NCBI RefSeq assembly: GCF_900166595.1
Contig: NZ_LT745763.1
Span: 3,161,333 to 3,225,332, forward strand
Direction of reading: 5' to 3'
From: Virgibacillus dokdonensis
Lineage (GTDB): Bacteria; Bacillota; Bacilli; Bacillales; Amphibacillaceae
Length of the DNA stretch: 64,000 nt
Made by a program: the position numbers and the translations under genes. This document shows, piece by piece, positions 54,409-63,739 of this stretch. The notes beneath the pieces are model-generated. The model searched no databases. It was given only the letters and a program-made list of their open reading frames with translations, and was not told where the DNA came from. Numbering within the stretch: position 1 is the stretch's first letter; every line of letters starts with the position of its first letter.

Positions 54409-55092
54409 TTACACAGTATATCCAAATGCAAATGCTAGTACTTGGTACTGCCGGTATCCATCAATACCACTAATTTGGTAGAATAATCTAGGATTAAACC
54501 CAGCATAAACCGTTCCTTCATAACCTAAAGATAGGCTATACAGCCAAGAATAATAAAGAATGCTCCCGGATTGAATTAACATATCCTTATAGCCTCTCAA
54601 AGATGGGCTACTTTCCTTTAGAAATTCCTCTAATTTTGCAACTAATACTATGTTGGCTGGAGCTTCTGAAAACTCTTTTTGCAGAAATAACTTTTGTATT
54701 TTTTCCTCTTCTACTTCCTCTTTTTTTATTATAGATTTAGAATTTACATCATATAAGTAAATATGATTATTGGAGATACTTTTATCATCTGTATTCCTTA
54801 TGAGTACATATTGATCAAACATATTTGGGTTTTTAAAACTATTAGAGATAAAATGATAATTGTTGTATAAAATATTTAAAAGATCGTGTAACTTTACTGG
54901 TTTTTCATTAAAGAATCGTACAGACCGTCTTTTTGATAATATATCCTCAATGGACGTTCCCTCTTCAGCCAGATGTAAAATGCTTGTACGATCAAACTCT
55001 TGCTTTGTTTTAGTTGGATCTACCTTTATCATACTTTTATTTATAATATCTCCAACTATCTGTTCTGGAGCAGTACCTTTAAATGTGATCAT
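54409..55092 (-). CDS. SagB-like dehydrogenase, second half
   Basis: A protein of about 227 residues with a nitroreductase/SagB fold. ILSKRRSVRFFNEKPVKLHD is the N-terminal FMN-phosphate-binding motif, and GYEGTVYAGFNPRLFYQISG plus the end VLAFAFGYTV are typical of the C-terminal part. It would oxidise azolines to azoles with FMN. The start ATG at 55092 has AAGGTGGGTG upstream and overlaps the previous gene by 14 bp. That previous gene carries another SagB-like domain, so the pair may form one split tandem dehydrogenase. Confidence 0.82.
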   Translation of the reverse strand: MITFKGTAPEQIVGDIINKSMIKVDPTKTKQEFDRTSILHLAEEGTSIEDILSKRRSVRFFNEKPVKLHDLLNILYNNYHFISNSFKNPNMFDQYVLIRNTDDKSISNNHIYLYDVNSKSIIKKEEVEEEKIQKLFLQKEFSEAPANIVLVAKLEEFLKESSPSLRGYKDMLIQSGSILYYSWLYSLSLGYEGTVYAGFNPRLFYQISGIDGYRQYQVLAFAFGYTV

Positions 55093-56773
55093 TTTTATCA
55101 CCCACCTTAATTGTTAATACAACAGTTATAATTTCATTTAAATTATCAATCCCTAGGGCCTGTCCCACCTTTTCTTCATTGACATGAATCTCCCCTACCC
55201 CTAAATTTAGATAGTGAGCGACAGTTCGAAATTGTGTTAATGCAACTCCCGCATCAAAATGTATAACTTTATATGCAAAATCATAGTATTTTTGCGCAAC
55301 CTTTGAAAAATCTCCAGTTAAAATAACATATCCCAATGTGTTCGACATATCCTCAGTGCAATGAGTCTCTAATTCATCTATTACATGATTTGGTAATGTA
55401 GCCAAACAATGATTAGATTCTTGATAGAAATATGTTCCAATTCCTAAATCTTCTATTCTTTTATTAACAAAGTAGACATTTTCTGATCCGAGATTCCCCC
55501 CAGTAGGCGTCCAACGTTTTGCTTTACCTTCTTTATACTCTACACTTTCTCTATTAAATCCAACTGTATAAAGAAATAACTTCGCTAGATTGTCTGTAGA
55601 ATAGGTATTTTTTTCTCGTGTGGAATTTAAATCAGGCAATTTTTCATTATTTTTTAAAGGTCTTTTCGGAGCACTATAATACCCCTTAGACTCTTTAGCA
55701 AGCGCTAAGTTACTAGTTTTATAATGATTTTGATGGTCCTTTGGATTCAATAAGTCGGGAGGAGGAAAAGCTATTTTACTTTCCAACTCTATAATTTTAT
55801 TAAATATAGCTGGCGACCCTTTTTTTACGTCGCATTGTTCACAATAAGGTTGTTTAACGATATAATGAAATTCTCCGGTGAGGTGCTTAATATTAATGAT
55901 CTTTACGCCTTGGTGAATTTTCGAAGGGGATATTCTGCTGATAAAATTTATGAGATCGATGATAACTGTTGAAGCGCTTGCTGACATAAAATGAATATTT
56001 TCATTTGAATTCGTGTGATCCTTTTCTATATTGATTTGGTTTAAGTAACAATGAAAGCAAAGAGAGTCCTTCTTGCAAAAGTACGGCCCTATAAACACAT
56101 ATGGACTGTTATTTACAATCAGAATCCATGGAATCTCCCGCTTTCTCATTTGTTTATCAAATTCCATGAATTGATCAAGGTCTTCGATATTATTACAAAT
56201 ACCTATACCAATTCTACTCATGCCCTCAACATCACTAGTGTCCGTATATTCAGTGTACTGTCTATATCGAATTGGATATTTAGCTAACTCCTCCAAATAT
56301 TCCTCTATGTCACTATCCGTTGAATGAATGATTAATTCTGTACTTTTCAAGATTTCCATTGCCTCTGCCGCAGTTGTATTAAAACGTGTCTGATCCAAGT
56401 GTCGCTCGAAATATTTACTTAATGCTGTATCCTGCTGATTATTTTGTCTGCCTTGTATAAGACCGCGACTATATAACAATGCTATGGCATCATACTTCGT
56501 TTCTACCGTGTGCTCAGGTAAAATATGTTCCAAATCTTCCAGTGTTTTTTTACCATCTAATTGTTTTAATAATGTGGGCAAAAATTCTTTCGTCAACCTC
56601 CCCCTTAAAACTTGCTTTTGATTGACCCCATCAAAAATCACTCCATTTTCGATAGGTACTTGTACTGTATTCGTTGGAAAATAAGGAAGTTTTGGGAGCT
56701 GAAACTGCGGGTCATGTCTTACTGCCTTACCGATATCCTTTGCCGCTATTTTTTGTATTGTTTTCAAATTCAT
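55079..56773 (-). CDS. Fusion: peptide clamp / E1-like / SagB-like domain
   Basis: A 564-residue three-part protein. Residues about 25-110 (PIENGVIFDGVNQKQVLRGR then LYSRGLIQGRQ) look like a PqqD-type RiPP recognition element. Residues about 110-350 are an E1/ThiF-like cyclodehydratase partner with paired Cys: CFHCYLNQ and PYCEQCDVKKG. Residues about 365-560 are a SagB-type dehydrogenase domain: FLYTVGFNRESVEY, RWTPTGGNLGSENVYFVNKR, LGIGTYFYQES and HFDAGVALTQFRTVAHYLNLGVG. It would bind leaders, present cores to YcaO, and help oxidation. AAAGGATGAG precedes the ATG. Confidence 0.83.
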   Translation of the reverse strand: MNLKTIQKIAAKDIGKAVRHDPQFQLPKLPYFPTNTVQVPIENGVIFDGVNQKQVLRGRLTKEFLPTLLKQLDGKKTLEDLEHILPEHTVETKYDAIALLYSRGLIQGRQNNQQDTALSKYFERHLDQTRFNTTAAEAMEILKSTELIIHSTDSDIEEYLEELAKYPIRYRQYTEYTDTSDVEGMSRIGIGICNNIEDLDQFMEFDKQMRKREIPWILIVNNSPYVFIGPYFCKKDSLCFHCYLNQINIEKDHTNSNENIHFMSASASTVIIDLINFISRISPSKIHQGVKIINIKHLTGEFHYIVKQPYCEQCDVKKGSPAIFNKIIELESKIAFPPPDLLNPKDHQNHYKTSNLALAKESKGYYSAPKRPLKNNEKLPDLNSTREKNTYSTDNLAKLFLYTVGFNRESVEYKEGKAKRWTPTGGNLGSENVYFVNKRIEDLGIGTYFYQESNHCLATLPNHVIDELETHCTEDMSNTLGYVILTGDFSKVAQKYYDFAYKVIHFDAGVALTQFRTVAHYLNLGVGEIHVNEEKVGQALGIDNLNEIITVVLTIKVGDKNDHI

Positions 56774-56785
56774 CTCATCCTTTAT

Positions 56786-57400
56786 TTAATTAAATAATTC
56801 CTCTTGAATATGAATATACCCTCTTGTTTTTTCTTCTCTTCCTAAACCACACCTTGGACATCCATGTACTCCTATCACCTGGGATGAAATTGGTTCTCTT
56901 GTTACTAAGTTTAGTTGTATAACTTGTCCACGAACATCTGAGAAACAATTGGATAAATTACCTAATAACCAGGATGCTAAAAAACTAGGTTCTGATGGGT
57001 GATAACCGGTAGAAAATGTTTGGAGATTGTGATCATAAAATTGCCACACCTCTTTTAATACTTGAGAAACTGGTGAATGCTGCAATATTCGATCAATATA
57101 ACAATGATAACAAGCGTCTTCTGCACTTCTCCAAATGGGTCCAATAATTACATTAGGCTGATCAATTATAATTGGAACAAATATCTTTTTTTCTTTGTAA
57201 CTATAATCGCTTATTTTCTTACAAAAGGACACGCAAGGGTTATCTGATATAACTACTATTAACTCCGCTGCTTCTAAGTCTGGATTATTTAAAATAATTG
57301 CTTCACTTATCTCGATTGAAGTAGTTGTTGAAATATTTTTTTTCAATATTTGAGATACTTCTTTAGATAAGGGACCATTAGTAAACATATGAATATTCAT
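56786..57400 (-). CDS. E1-like (ocin-ThiF-like) cyclodehydratase partner
   Basis: A 204-residue protein that resembles the E1-like domain of the fusion protein next door but lacks the N-terminal recognition element. It has the same kind of paired Cys: DACYHCYIDRIL and HGCPRCGLG, likely a zinc site, and FVPIIIDQPNVIIGPIWRS. A second, small E1-like protein beside a fusion protein is unusual. It may form the YcaO-partner heterodimer. AGGAGG precedes the ATG and the gene follows ycaO by 11 bp. Confidence 0.78.
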   Translation of the reverse strand: MNIHMFTNGPLSKEVSQILKKNISTTTSIEISEAIILNNPDLEAAELIVVISDNPCVSFCKKISDYSYKEKKIFVPIIIDQPNVIIGPIWRSAEDACYHCYIDRILQHSPVSQVLKEVWQFYDHNLQTFSTGYHPSEPSFLASWLLGNLSNCFSDVRGQVIQLNLVTREPISSQVIGVHGCPRCGLGREEKTRGYIHIQEELFN

Positions 57401-57411
57401 CTAAATGCCTC

Positions 57412-58719
57412 CTATGCAAATGGACTCGGATTCGAATTTATTGAAGACTCTTTTCTATCCCCAAGTCCTAAATTTATTGCTGCATCGTATACTCTATTAT
57501 GCCCCAAGTATCTTGCTCTGTGCACAAAGGATAAGGGCTGTAACCCTGGTATAATAACCTTGACAGTTCTAAATCCACACCTAAGCGCCTCATCTGTAGT
57601 AAGATCCACTACAAAAACCTCTAAATTTTTTTCTTTTAGTTTGTTAATTAAAAAGGATAGCTCCATAGCTGAAGATTCTTTCGATAAATTCTTCATATCT
57701 AATAAATTAATCTCTTCCCTCGAACTAGTTAAAAAATCAAACTCTTTCATTTTATCTGGTTTCCCCATATAAAGAGCACCATCAAAGACATCCCTAAAAT
57801 GATCTATATTTGATGTTTTGGGGAACCTATTTTGTAATGCATACTTTACTGAAGCTGTTTCACGGGTAATTTTTGTATAAGCTTTTAAAGGGTCTAAGTC
57901 TGTAGTACACATGACGATGGTTGAAATTTTATCATTGTATGGAGAGAACTGGATTGAATAAATTGTCGGTACACCAATATCAGTTGTAGCATCTAAATAA
58001 TATGTTTTAAGATAATCAATTTTTTCATTTTGCACATAGAACTTTTGGGCCCATTTTGGTAATTTATTATAATCTACCTGTATTCTCCGCCATGAGATTT
58101 TATGTAACCATGTTAATGAAATTGCATCCCGCTCTATGACTTCATTGATTCCATTTATTATAGCTTGATTATATGTTGTATGAGTTGCGGTTCCAGTTGA
58201 GATTGGTAAATAGAACTCTTCTGCACGACTTTTAAAGGGGATGAATAAATAAGCCATAATTGCTGGAATCCATATAGGTCGCTCTTGAGTTAAGGACATT
58301 CCTTTTACCCAACGAATTTTCTCATTTTTATCTGGTTTTCTTACTGGACAATATGGACTGGCTAATTCTTGTTCAGAACATATCGGGACTGTATCTAGAT
58401 TTAATGCTTCTTCTCCCAACTCATTGGCCGTAGCAAAAATAAATTGATCTTCTGTATAAACAGCATTACAGTACCTTTCAAGCGCCTCTGCATATGCCTT
58501 AAGCCTAGCCTCTTCTCTGTCGACATCCCCTCCCGCCCCTGGTAACTCCATTGGCATGCCATAATTATTATTTTTTAGCCTGGCGATGTTACTTAAATTT
58601 CCTGAATCACATCCAAACATTATATATTGTGGTTCCCCGGGTGTGTTAGGAAGTTCGTATGCTCCTGTAAGTAGTCCACCTAATGGTTGAGCTAGTGCAT
58701 CAATCTTCATTTCATTCAT
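57412..58719 (-). CDS. YcaO-family azoline-forming cyclodehydratase
   Basis: A 435-residue stand-alone YcaO protein, ATP-dependent, which turns Cys/Ser/Thr in the core into thiazolines/oxazolines. ATP-binding motifs are REEARLKAYAEALERYCNAV (about residues 68-87) and GINEVIERDAISLTWLH (about 190-206). GCDSGNLSNIARLKNN and the C-terminus SNPSPFA (a Pro-containing tail as in azoline-forming YcaOs, though not a strict PxPxP) are other marks. It is the first gene of the RiPP operon, followed closely by both E1-like genes. Confidence 0.92.
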   Translation of the reverse strand: MNEMKIDALAQPLGGLLTGAYELPNTPGEPQYIMFGCDSGNLSNIARLKNNNYGMPMELPGAGGDVDREEARLKAYAEALERYCNAVYTEDQFIFATANELGEEALNLDTVPICSEQELASPYCPVRKPDKNEKIRWVKGMSLTQERPIWIPAIMAYLFIPFKSRAEEFYLPISTGTATHTTYNQAIINGINEVIERDAISLTWLHKISWRRIQVDYNKLPKWAQKFYVQNEKIDYLKTYYLDATTDIGVPTIYSIQFSPYNDKISTIVMCTTDLDPLKAYTKITRETASVKYALQNRFPKTSNIDHFRDVFDGALYMGKPDKMKEFDFLTSSREEINLLDMKNLSKESSAMELSFLINKLKEKNLEVFVVDLTTDEALRCGFRTVKVIIPGLQPLSFVHRARYLGHNRVYDAAINLGLGDRKESSINSNPSPFA

Positions 58720-58871
58720 GTCCTCTATCTCCTTTACCTTTAATAAACTAGCTTGTTCCTTATAATATTAAACCCAAGTGTTAGATCCCTATATTCGTAT
58801 TACTAGAACTATAAACTAAATATCCCGCCAGTAGGTTATTGCACTCCTGAATTATCTGAAAATTTCGTTAG

Positions 58872-59138
58872 TCACATCATATGCCCGATAAGGTTTATTG
58901 TCAATGACTTATAGCTGTTTTTCTGTTTACACTTCTCTTCTATATCTGTATCTTCCGAAATTTCAATCCCTAATCGATCACAGAGTAACTGGAGAATTTC
59001 AGGACTTGCATTCGTCTTTTGATTCTCTATTTTTGATAGATAGGACAAGGAAACGATACCCTCCGATAATTCTTCTTGTGTCATCTTGCATTTCAATCGG
59101 TGCAATTTAATAAATGAGCCAATATGCACTAGATTCAC
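58872..59138 (-). CDS. Truncated RNPP/Rgg-like XRE regulator
   Basis: An 88-residue protein starting with GTG. It has an XRE HTH at residues about 5-60: IGSFIKLHRLKCKMTQEELS, then SLSYLSKIENQKTNASPEIL. This HTH style belongs to long TPR-containing RNPP regulators (PlcR/NprR type), which are normally about 300-450 residues and bind signal peptides. Here the TPR part is missing, as the frame stops soon after. It lies just upstream of ycaO on the same strand, so it may still act as a minimal repressor or be a broken quorum sensor. Confidence 0.7.
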   Translation of the reverse strand: MNLVHIGSFIKLHRLKCKMTQEELSEGIVSLSYLSKIENQKTNASPEILQLLCDRLGIEISEDTDIEEKCKQKNSYKSLTINLIGHMM

Positions 59139-59366
59139 CCGCTATCCTTAAACTAATAACCTTTCTAGTTATATTATACCATTAATTCAGAAAAATCATA
59201 TTGGTAAAATAATCTGATTTTAGCGTGTTTTCTGAGCTGAATTACACTAATAATTTGTTGATTTTCTTCAAACAGGAAAATATGTGTCAGTGGGGAAGAT
59301 AGCTCTCTACTTTTTATATTAGAATTTATCGCTAGTTCATCAATAATTATTTCCTCTTGTAACAAA

Positions 59367-59401
59367 AATTTCTTGTTTTATTTCAAATAAAACAAGAAAT
59401 T
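59367..59401. terminator. Perfect 17-bp AT-rich palindrome
   Basis: AATTTCTTGTTTTATTT and AAATAAAACAAGAAATT are perfect inverted copies around one C. It lies 62 bp before a small membrane gene. It may be a bidirectional terminator or an operator; without a G-C-rich stem a terminator role is uncertain. Confidence 0.5.
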
Positions 59402-59463
59402 GGAAGCATTTACTTATTTTCTTTTTGCTTATGTTATTTTGTCTAAAAGAAGGAGGTATTTTT

Positions 59464-59631
59464 ATGAGTAGAGTTTTAGTAGCGGTAGTTTCGCCAATCG
59501 TACTTTTTTCCTTATTCTTTATCTTTGGCTTTATCATTAATCCAAGCAATGCTTTTAGACAGGAGGCAATCTCACCTATTGTAGACTTATTTGTTATTTA
59601 TATAATTTCACTCCTATTTTTCTTAATCTAG
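59464..59631 (+). CDS. 55-residue hydrophobic peptide
   Basis: A short plus-strand gene: MSRVLVAVVSPIVLFSLFFI then FGFIINPSN, with a second hydrophobic stretch near the end. AAGGAGG lies 8 nt before the ATG. It has two membrane segments. It could be a membrane immunity or signalling peptide near the RiPP cluster; there is no recognised family. The opposite strand reading in this area (59174-59365) is not convincing. Confidence 0.55.
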   Translation: MSRVLVAVVSPIVLFSLFFIFGFIINPSNAFRQEAISPIVDLFVIYIISLLFFLI

Positions 59632-60172
59632 AGCTACTTTGTCTACCTTATTAGATAAACTAAAAGGAATAAGGTTCATAAATTATACAATTGCTGTTTT
59701 TTAGAGTATAGAAGTTATTTTGAATTTCAAATGGTAGAAGCGCAAAACCTATTTAGATATGCTTTAGCTGGAATCAGTTTTTACTTATCACTGTTATTTT
59801 TGGAGAAACTCTTAACTATATGTTAGGTATACTAGTTGATAATATAATTATAAAGCGATTGTATTTGAAACTTGTCCAATCAATTGTTCACTTTATTTCA
59901 TATTTAGGATGGTCTAATAAAAAATTATAAATGCCCATTTAAGTACGTACAAAAATGCTTTTATTTGCGTAAAATAAGCGTGAGGAATAACATAAAAACT
60001 CATGGTTAGCAGAGGATTTCATACGTCACGTTAATTAATAGCTACAGCTTTCCCCATAGAGGATTGGAAAAAGCTGTATAAATTACGAATGAGCTAGTAT
60101 GTTCATATTCCTTTTCATCGCTGTTTCAAGAAACATTTCACCTATCTATACGGGAAATAATGCATACAACCA
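59632..60172. other. Intergenic with possible relic
   Basis: About 540 bases with no intact gene. Around 59735-59825 a plus-strand stretch reads FRYALAGISFYLSLLFLEKL, which may be the remnant of a membrane protein, but it has no start or continuation. Confidence 0.35.
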
Positions 60173-60829
60173 TTAAACAGATACACTAAAACCATTGTTC
60201 TTTTCTTCCGTTGATTGCTCCCCATTTTCCTTTATTTGTTCTTGAATCGTTTGGAGCTTCTCTTCTAACTTTATTAATTTTTCTTGCTTTCTTTCACTAT
60301 AAATTCCTCTATTTGCATCTAGCTTCATTTCGCTTTCAAGCGTGGTTTTTTCCCGCTCTAGCCCTTTGAAAACATGATTCATTTTTTGCGTTTGATCTAA
60401 CGCAAAGGCTTGGGTAAATAACTGTTCTTCCTCCGATTGTGGAGTCTCATTCTTCTTTACATCTTTTTCCTTCCCAAGTGCTTTCTCTTGCTCTTTCATC
60501 TGCTGTTTAACAATTTTACTGTCAAGTTCAGCAATTTGCTTCTCAAATTCCTTCAACTGCTCTTGAATGCTTGTAATATCTTTTCCAGCTTCAAGTGTTT
60601 TCTCCGTCAAATTCTGCTTCATCTCCACTAGAGATTCACGATGTTTCATCAAGTTTTCGATTAGGGAATTCTTCTGTTGTCCCTTACTACCATTGAATAA
60701 TTGGAGCGACTGACTGCTAATATACACACCGTCTTGCTTGGTATTGGATAAATTAGTATGAGAAGCAGCTGGAATAGATTTTGTAAAAAAAGGTACACTA
60801 ACTCGCATTTCATTACTATGAATCGTCAC
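60173..60829 (-). CDS. Coiled-coil protein, unknown function
   Basis: A 218-residue protein, very rich in Glu, Lys and Gln, with long coiled-coil stretches (about residues 55-120 and 150-205). There is no signal peptide and no membrane segment. It starts with GTG with GGGGAGG upstream. No family is recognised; nothing links it to its neighbours. Confidence 0.7.
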   Translation of the reverse strand: MTIHSNEMRVSVPFFTKSIPAASHTNLSNTKQDGVYISSQSLQLFNGSKGQQKNSLIENLMKHRESLVEMKQNLTEKTLEAGKDITSIQEQLKEFEKQIAELDSKIVKQQMKEQEKALGKEKDVKKNETPQSEEEQLFTQAFALDQTQKMNHVFKGLEREKTTLESEMKLDANRGIYSERKQEKLIKLEEKLQTIQEQIKENGEQSTEEKNNGFSVSV

Positions 60830-61234
60830 TTTTGTTCCTCCCCTCTCTTTTAGTATCGGGAGGTCTTTTTAAAAGTAAAGACAAGTGACACCTTTTAACA
60901 TAGCATCAAGCTCATCCATAGAGGTTTTTTGTCAAGTTACCTTGGCTATAAACGATGAGCTTTAGATACTTATTTCTCGGAGACTAGATAATAAATATGC
61001 AATACATCCATTTTAATCCCCTATCCGTACTAAAGTGAATAAGTGAATCGTCAAGCAATGTGTTTTCATCTTCCCTGATTGTTAGTAACACAAGGATATG
61101 GCACAAAGGCCTCTGAACGCGAGATTTAGATCAGTTATTTTACAAGCTCAACCTTCCCATTCTTGAAATGGGAGTCTTACAGCACTATATTTCCAAAAAC
61201 AATCATGTTATCAAACAAACCTCTGTTCAAACAC
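60830..61234. other. Intergenic, no gene seen
   Basis: About 400 bases without a supported coding region or structure between the coiled-coil gene and the amino-acid permease relic. Confidence 0.4.
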
Positions 61235-62665
61235 TCATCTTCCTACATTTATTTTTCTTTCGTTTTCTTCCCCTAGCACCAAATATCTTAATTCCGTCTC
61301 AGGTATCGCATGATATTCTTTTCGCTTCAGTAGATAAAAGCTTAATCCAAGTACAATCCAAATGACTAGTGCTACTCTAGATTCTATCCCCAAAAATGCC
61401 GGCGAACCTGGCGCTAATAATAATCCAATAAATACCAAACTAAATAATGCACCTGTTAAAGCAAACAATTTTTTTACTGGGGCTACCTGTTTCTGAGGAT
61501 CTCTTGCTTTATTTGACCATTGTAATAAAGAATAAGCTGTGAAACAGGTGTAAAAATATGCGATGGACACGCCTAAGAAGACATATCTACCACCCATAGC
61601 AATACTTCACGACCAAACCATGGCACGGAGCTAGCATAGCAATGATGACGGTGAAAATGATTCCTGCATATGGTGTTTGGTACTTCGGATGCAGCTTTGA
61701 GAATATTTGAGGTAATCTCTTGGCACGATACATCGAAAATAATAAACGACTTGTCGAAATCATAAATCCATTTAAGCCAGTAAATATTCCCATACTTAGC
61801 GCAACTGTTAAAATAATCAGACCTATGACACGAAGTTCCTGCTTAATAACAGCTCCTTTCCCCCAAATAAGTTGTCCGTTAACAACATCTAGCCAAGGCA
61901 TTGGCATGGCAGTGGTTATTACCATAAGGCTATAAATGAATGCCGCAGCAGTCAAAGCAAAAATAATCAGCACGAACGCTTTCTTGAATGAAAAATTAAA
62001 CTCTTCTGCAACCTGTGGCACATTATCAAACCCTACATACGCCCATGGAGCAATGGTGACAATAGAAATGATGGCTCCAAAAGAACTTAATTCCGGGTGA
62101 AATACAGGCTATTTTCGAAACCAGATATTGGTGACATGCTAAATACAACAAGGATACTTGTAATCATAACAAAACAGAAGATAAACTGTGCGCTACCAGT
62201 CAATCCTGTTCCACGGATATTAAAATAGGCAAAAACAAGTAAGGCGGTCGTGGCAATAAGAATTTCGGTAACATACACATCCCAACCGCCTATTTCATAC
62301 AATTTATACGTTTGTACAAAAGAAGGAAATACATATTTAAACATTAATGCTAACGCAAATGCATTTAATGCAACAATACATATATACCCTAACGTAAGAA
62401 ACCATCCACTTATAAAAGCATGCGTTCGCCCTAAACCGATAAATGCATAAGCAAATCCACCACCCGAAACAGGGTAGTGCTTAATCAAAAAACCATAACT
62501 TACAGAAATCACCATCATCAATAAGGCGCCAATAACCATTCCAATAACCACACCAAGTGGGCCTGCTTGCCCCATCCAGTTGGTTGGTTGTACAAATGCC
62601 CCCCAACCAACGGACGAACCTAACGCCATTGCCAACACCCAATGCGGTTTCATTGTCTTTTTCAA
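61235..62665 (-). pseudogene. APC-family amino-acid permease, frameshifted
   Basis: The N-terminal part (62087-62665) reads WVLAMALGSSVGWGAFVQP and HYPVSGGGFAYAF, the APC-superfamily start. The frame then shifts near 62095; FHPELSSFGAIISIV and APWAYVGFDNVPQVAEEFNF continue. Another break near 61615 moves the frame to PWFGREVLLWVVDMSS, and a third near 61585 restores GVSIAYFYTCFTAYSLLQWS to the C-terminus. Together they make a normal permease of about 475 residues with twelve membrane segments. Each break looks like a one-base indel. Confidence 0.88.
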
Positions 62666-62821
62666 CGTTGTTCTCTCTTTCCTATTCGTCTCCCGCGTAT
62701 ATCTATGTCTCCCTGTTGTTTATCAACATGTTGCATTCCTTCATTGTCTTAACTTGCGTTTATGAAAGAGGGAAAGCCGTTCATCGAATATGACCTTCGA
62801 CTACCATTACTTCATTTGATC

Positions 62822-63739
62822 CTAAACTCCTGCTATCATATCATGAACTTTAGCAACTTCTTCAGCTGGGACTTGATAATAATAAATACCGCCAATGTTC
62901 GTGCCGCTTCCTTGCATCATGTAGCTGTTCACATTTTTTCGTACGTCCTTATACCCGAATAACAAATCTTGCATATCATCAAAATCCATATTTGTTGCCA
63001 TGTTGTTACCTAGTACATCAATTACGCCATTAATTTTATTCACAGAGCCAACGCTTGCACCCTTATTAATAATTCCTTCAATTACTTTGCGTTGTCGTTC
63101 TGTACGTCCGAAATCACCTGCTGGGTCTTGCTTACGCATACGGACAAAATGCGTCGTTTTATCGCCATCCATTTCTACAGGCCCTTTGGTAAAGTGATAA
63201 TTGCCGTCATCCCATTCAACTTCATTATCGACATGAATCGTTCCTAATTGATCGACAAGTTCCTCTAAACCTTCCATATTCATACGTACATAGTAATCTA
63301 AATCAATATCAAGGAAGTTCTCCACTGTAGCTACAGACATATCCGCCCCACCAAAAGCATAGGCGTGATTAATCTTATCTTGGACACCTTTCCCAACAAT
63401 CGTCGTTCTTGTATCACGTGGTATGCTTACCAATTGCATGGTATCTTCTTTTGGATTTAACGAAAGCACCATTAATGCATCTGAACGGCCACGATCGCCG
63501 CCTCGTTGATCGACACCAAGCAACAAGATATTCAATGGTTCTGTCGCCTTAATTTTCTTCTTTGCTACTTTTGTATCAATGGTATCTACTGGTTCATTAA
63601 TTTTGTCATTTACAGTCGACTTTGCATTATTGTAAATCGAAAATGCATACGCACCCCCGCCAAGTACAAGAATTAAGATAATCGCAAGCGGGATTTTTAG
63701 CCATAGCTTACGAGATTTTTTGCGTTCACTTCGTTTCAT
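62822..63739 (-). CDS. LCP-family cell-wall ligase (LytR-CpsA-Psr)
   Basis: A 305-residue LCP protein that transfers teichoic acid or similar polymers from lipid carrier to peptidoglycan. One N-terminal membrane segment (LKIPLAIILILVLGGGAYAF) is followed by the LCP domain: NILLLGVDQRGGDRGRSDALMV, QLVSIPRDTRTTI, KINHAYAFGG and HFVRMRKQDPAGDFGRTERQ, with the Arg and Asp residues that bind the lipid pyrophosphate. It is TagU/LytR-like. The gene is intact. Confidence 0.93.
   Translation of the reverse strand: MKRSERKKSRKLWLKIPLAIILILVLGGGAYAFSIYNNAKSTVNDKINEPVDTIDTKVAKKKIKATEPLNILLLGVDQRGGDRGRSDALMVLSLNPKEDTMQLVSIPRDTRTTIVGKGVQDKINHAYAFGGADMSVATVENFLDIDLDYYVRMNMEGLEELVDQLGTIHVDNEVEWDDGNYHFTKGPVEMDGDKTTHFVRMRKQDPAGDFGRTERQRKVIEGIINKGASVGSVNKINGVIDVLGNNMATNMDFDDMQDLLFGYKDVRKNVNSYMMQGSGTNIGGIYYYQVPAEEVAKVHDMIAGV

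Noticed and set aside
59174..59365. 63-codon minus-strand frame upstream of the RiPP regulator
   Set aside because: It starts with TTG inside a palindrome arm region, without a clear ribosome site or recognisable family, and could not be supported as a gene.
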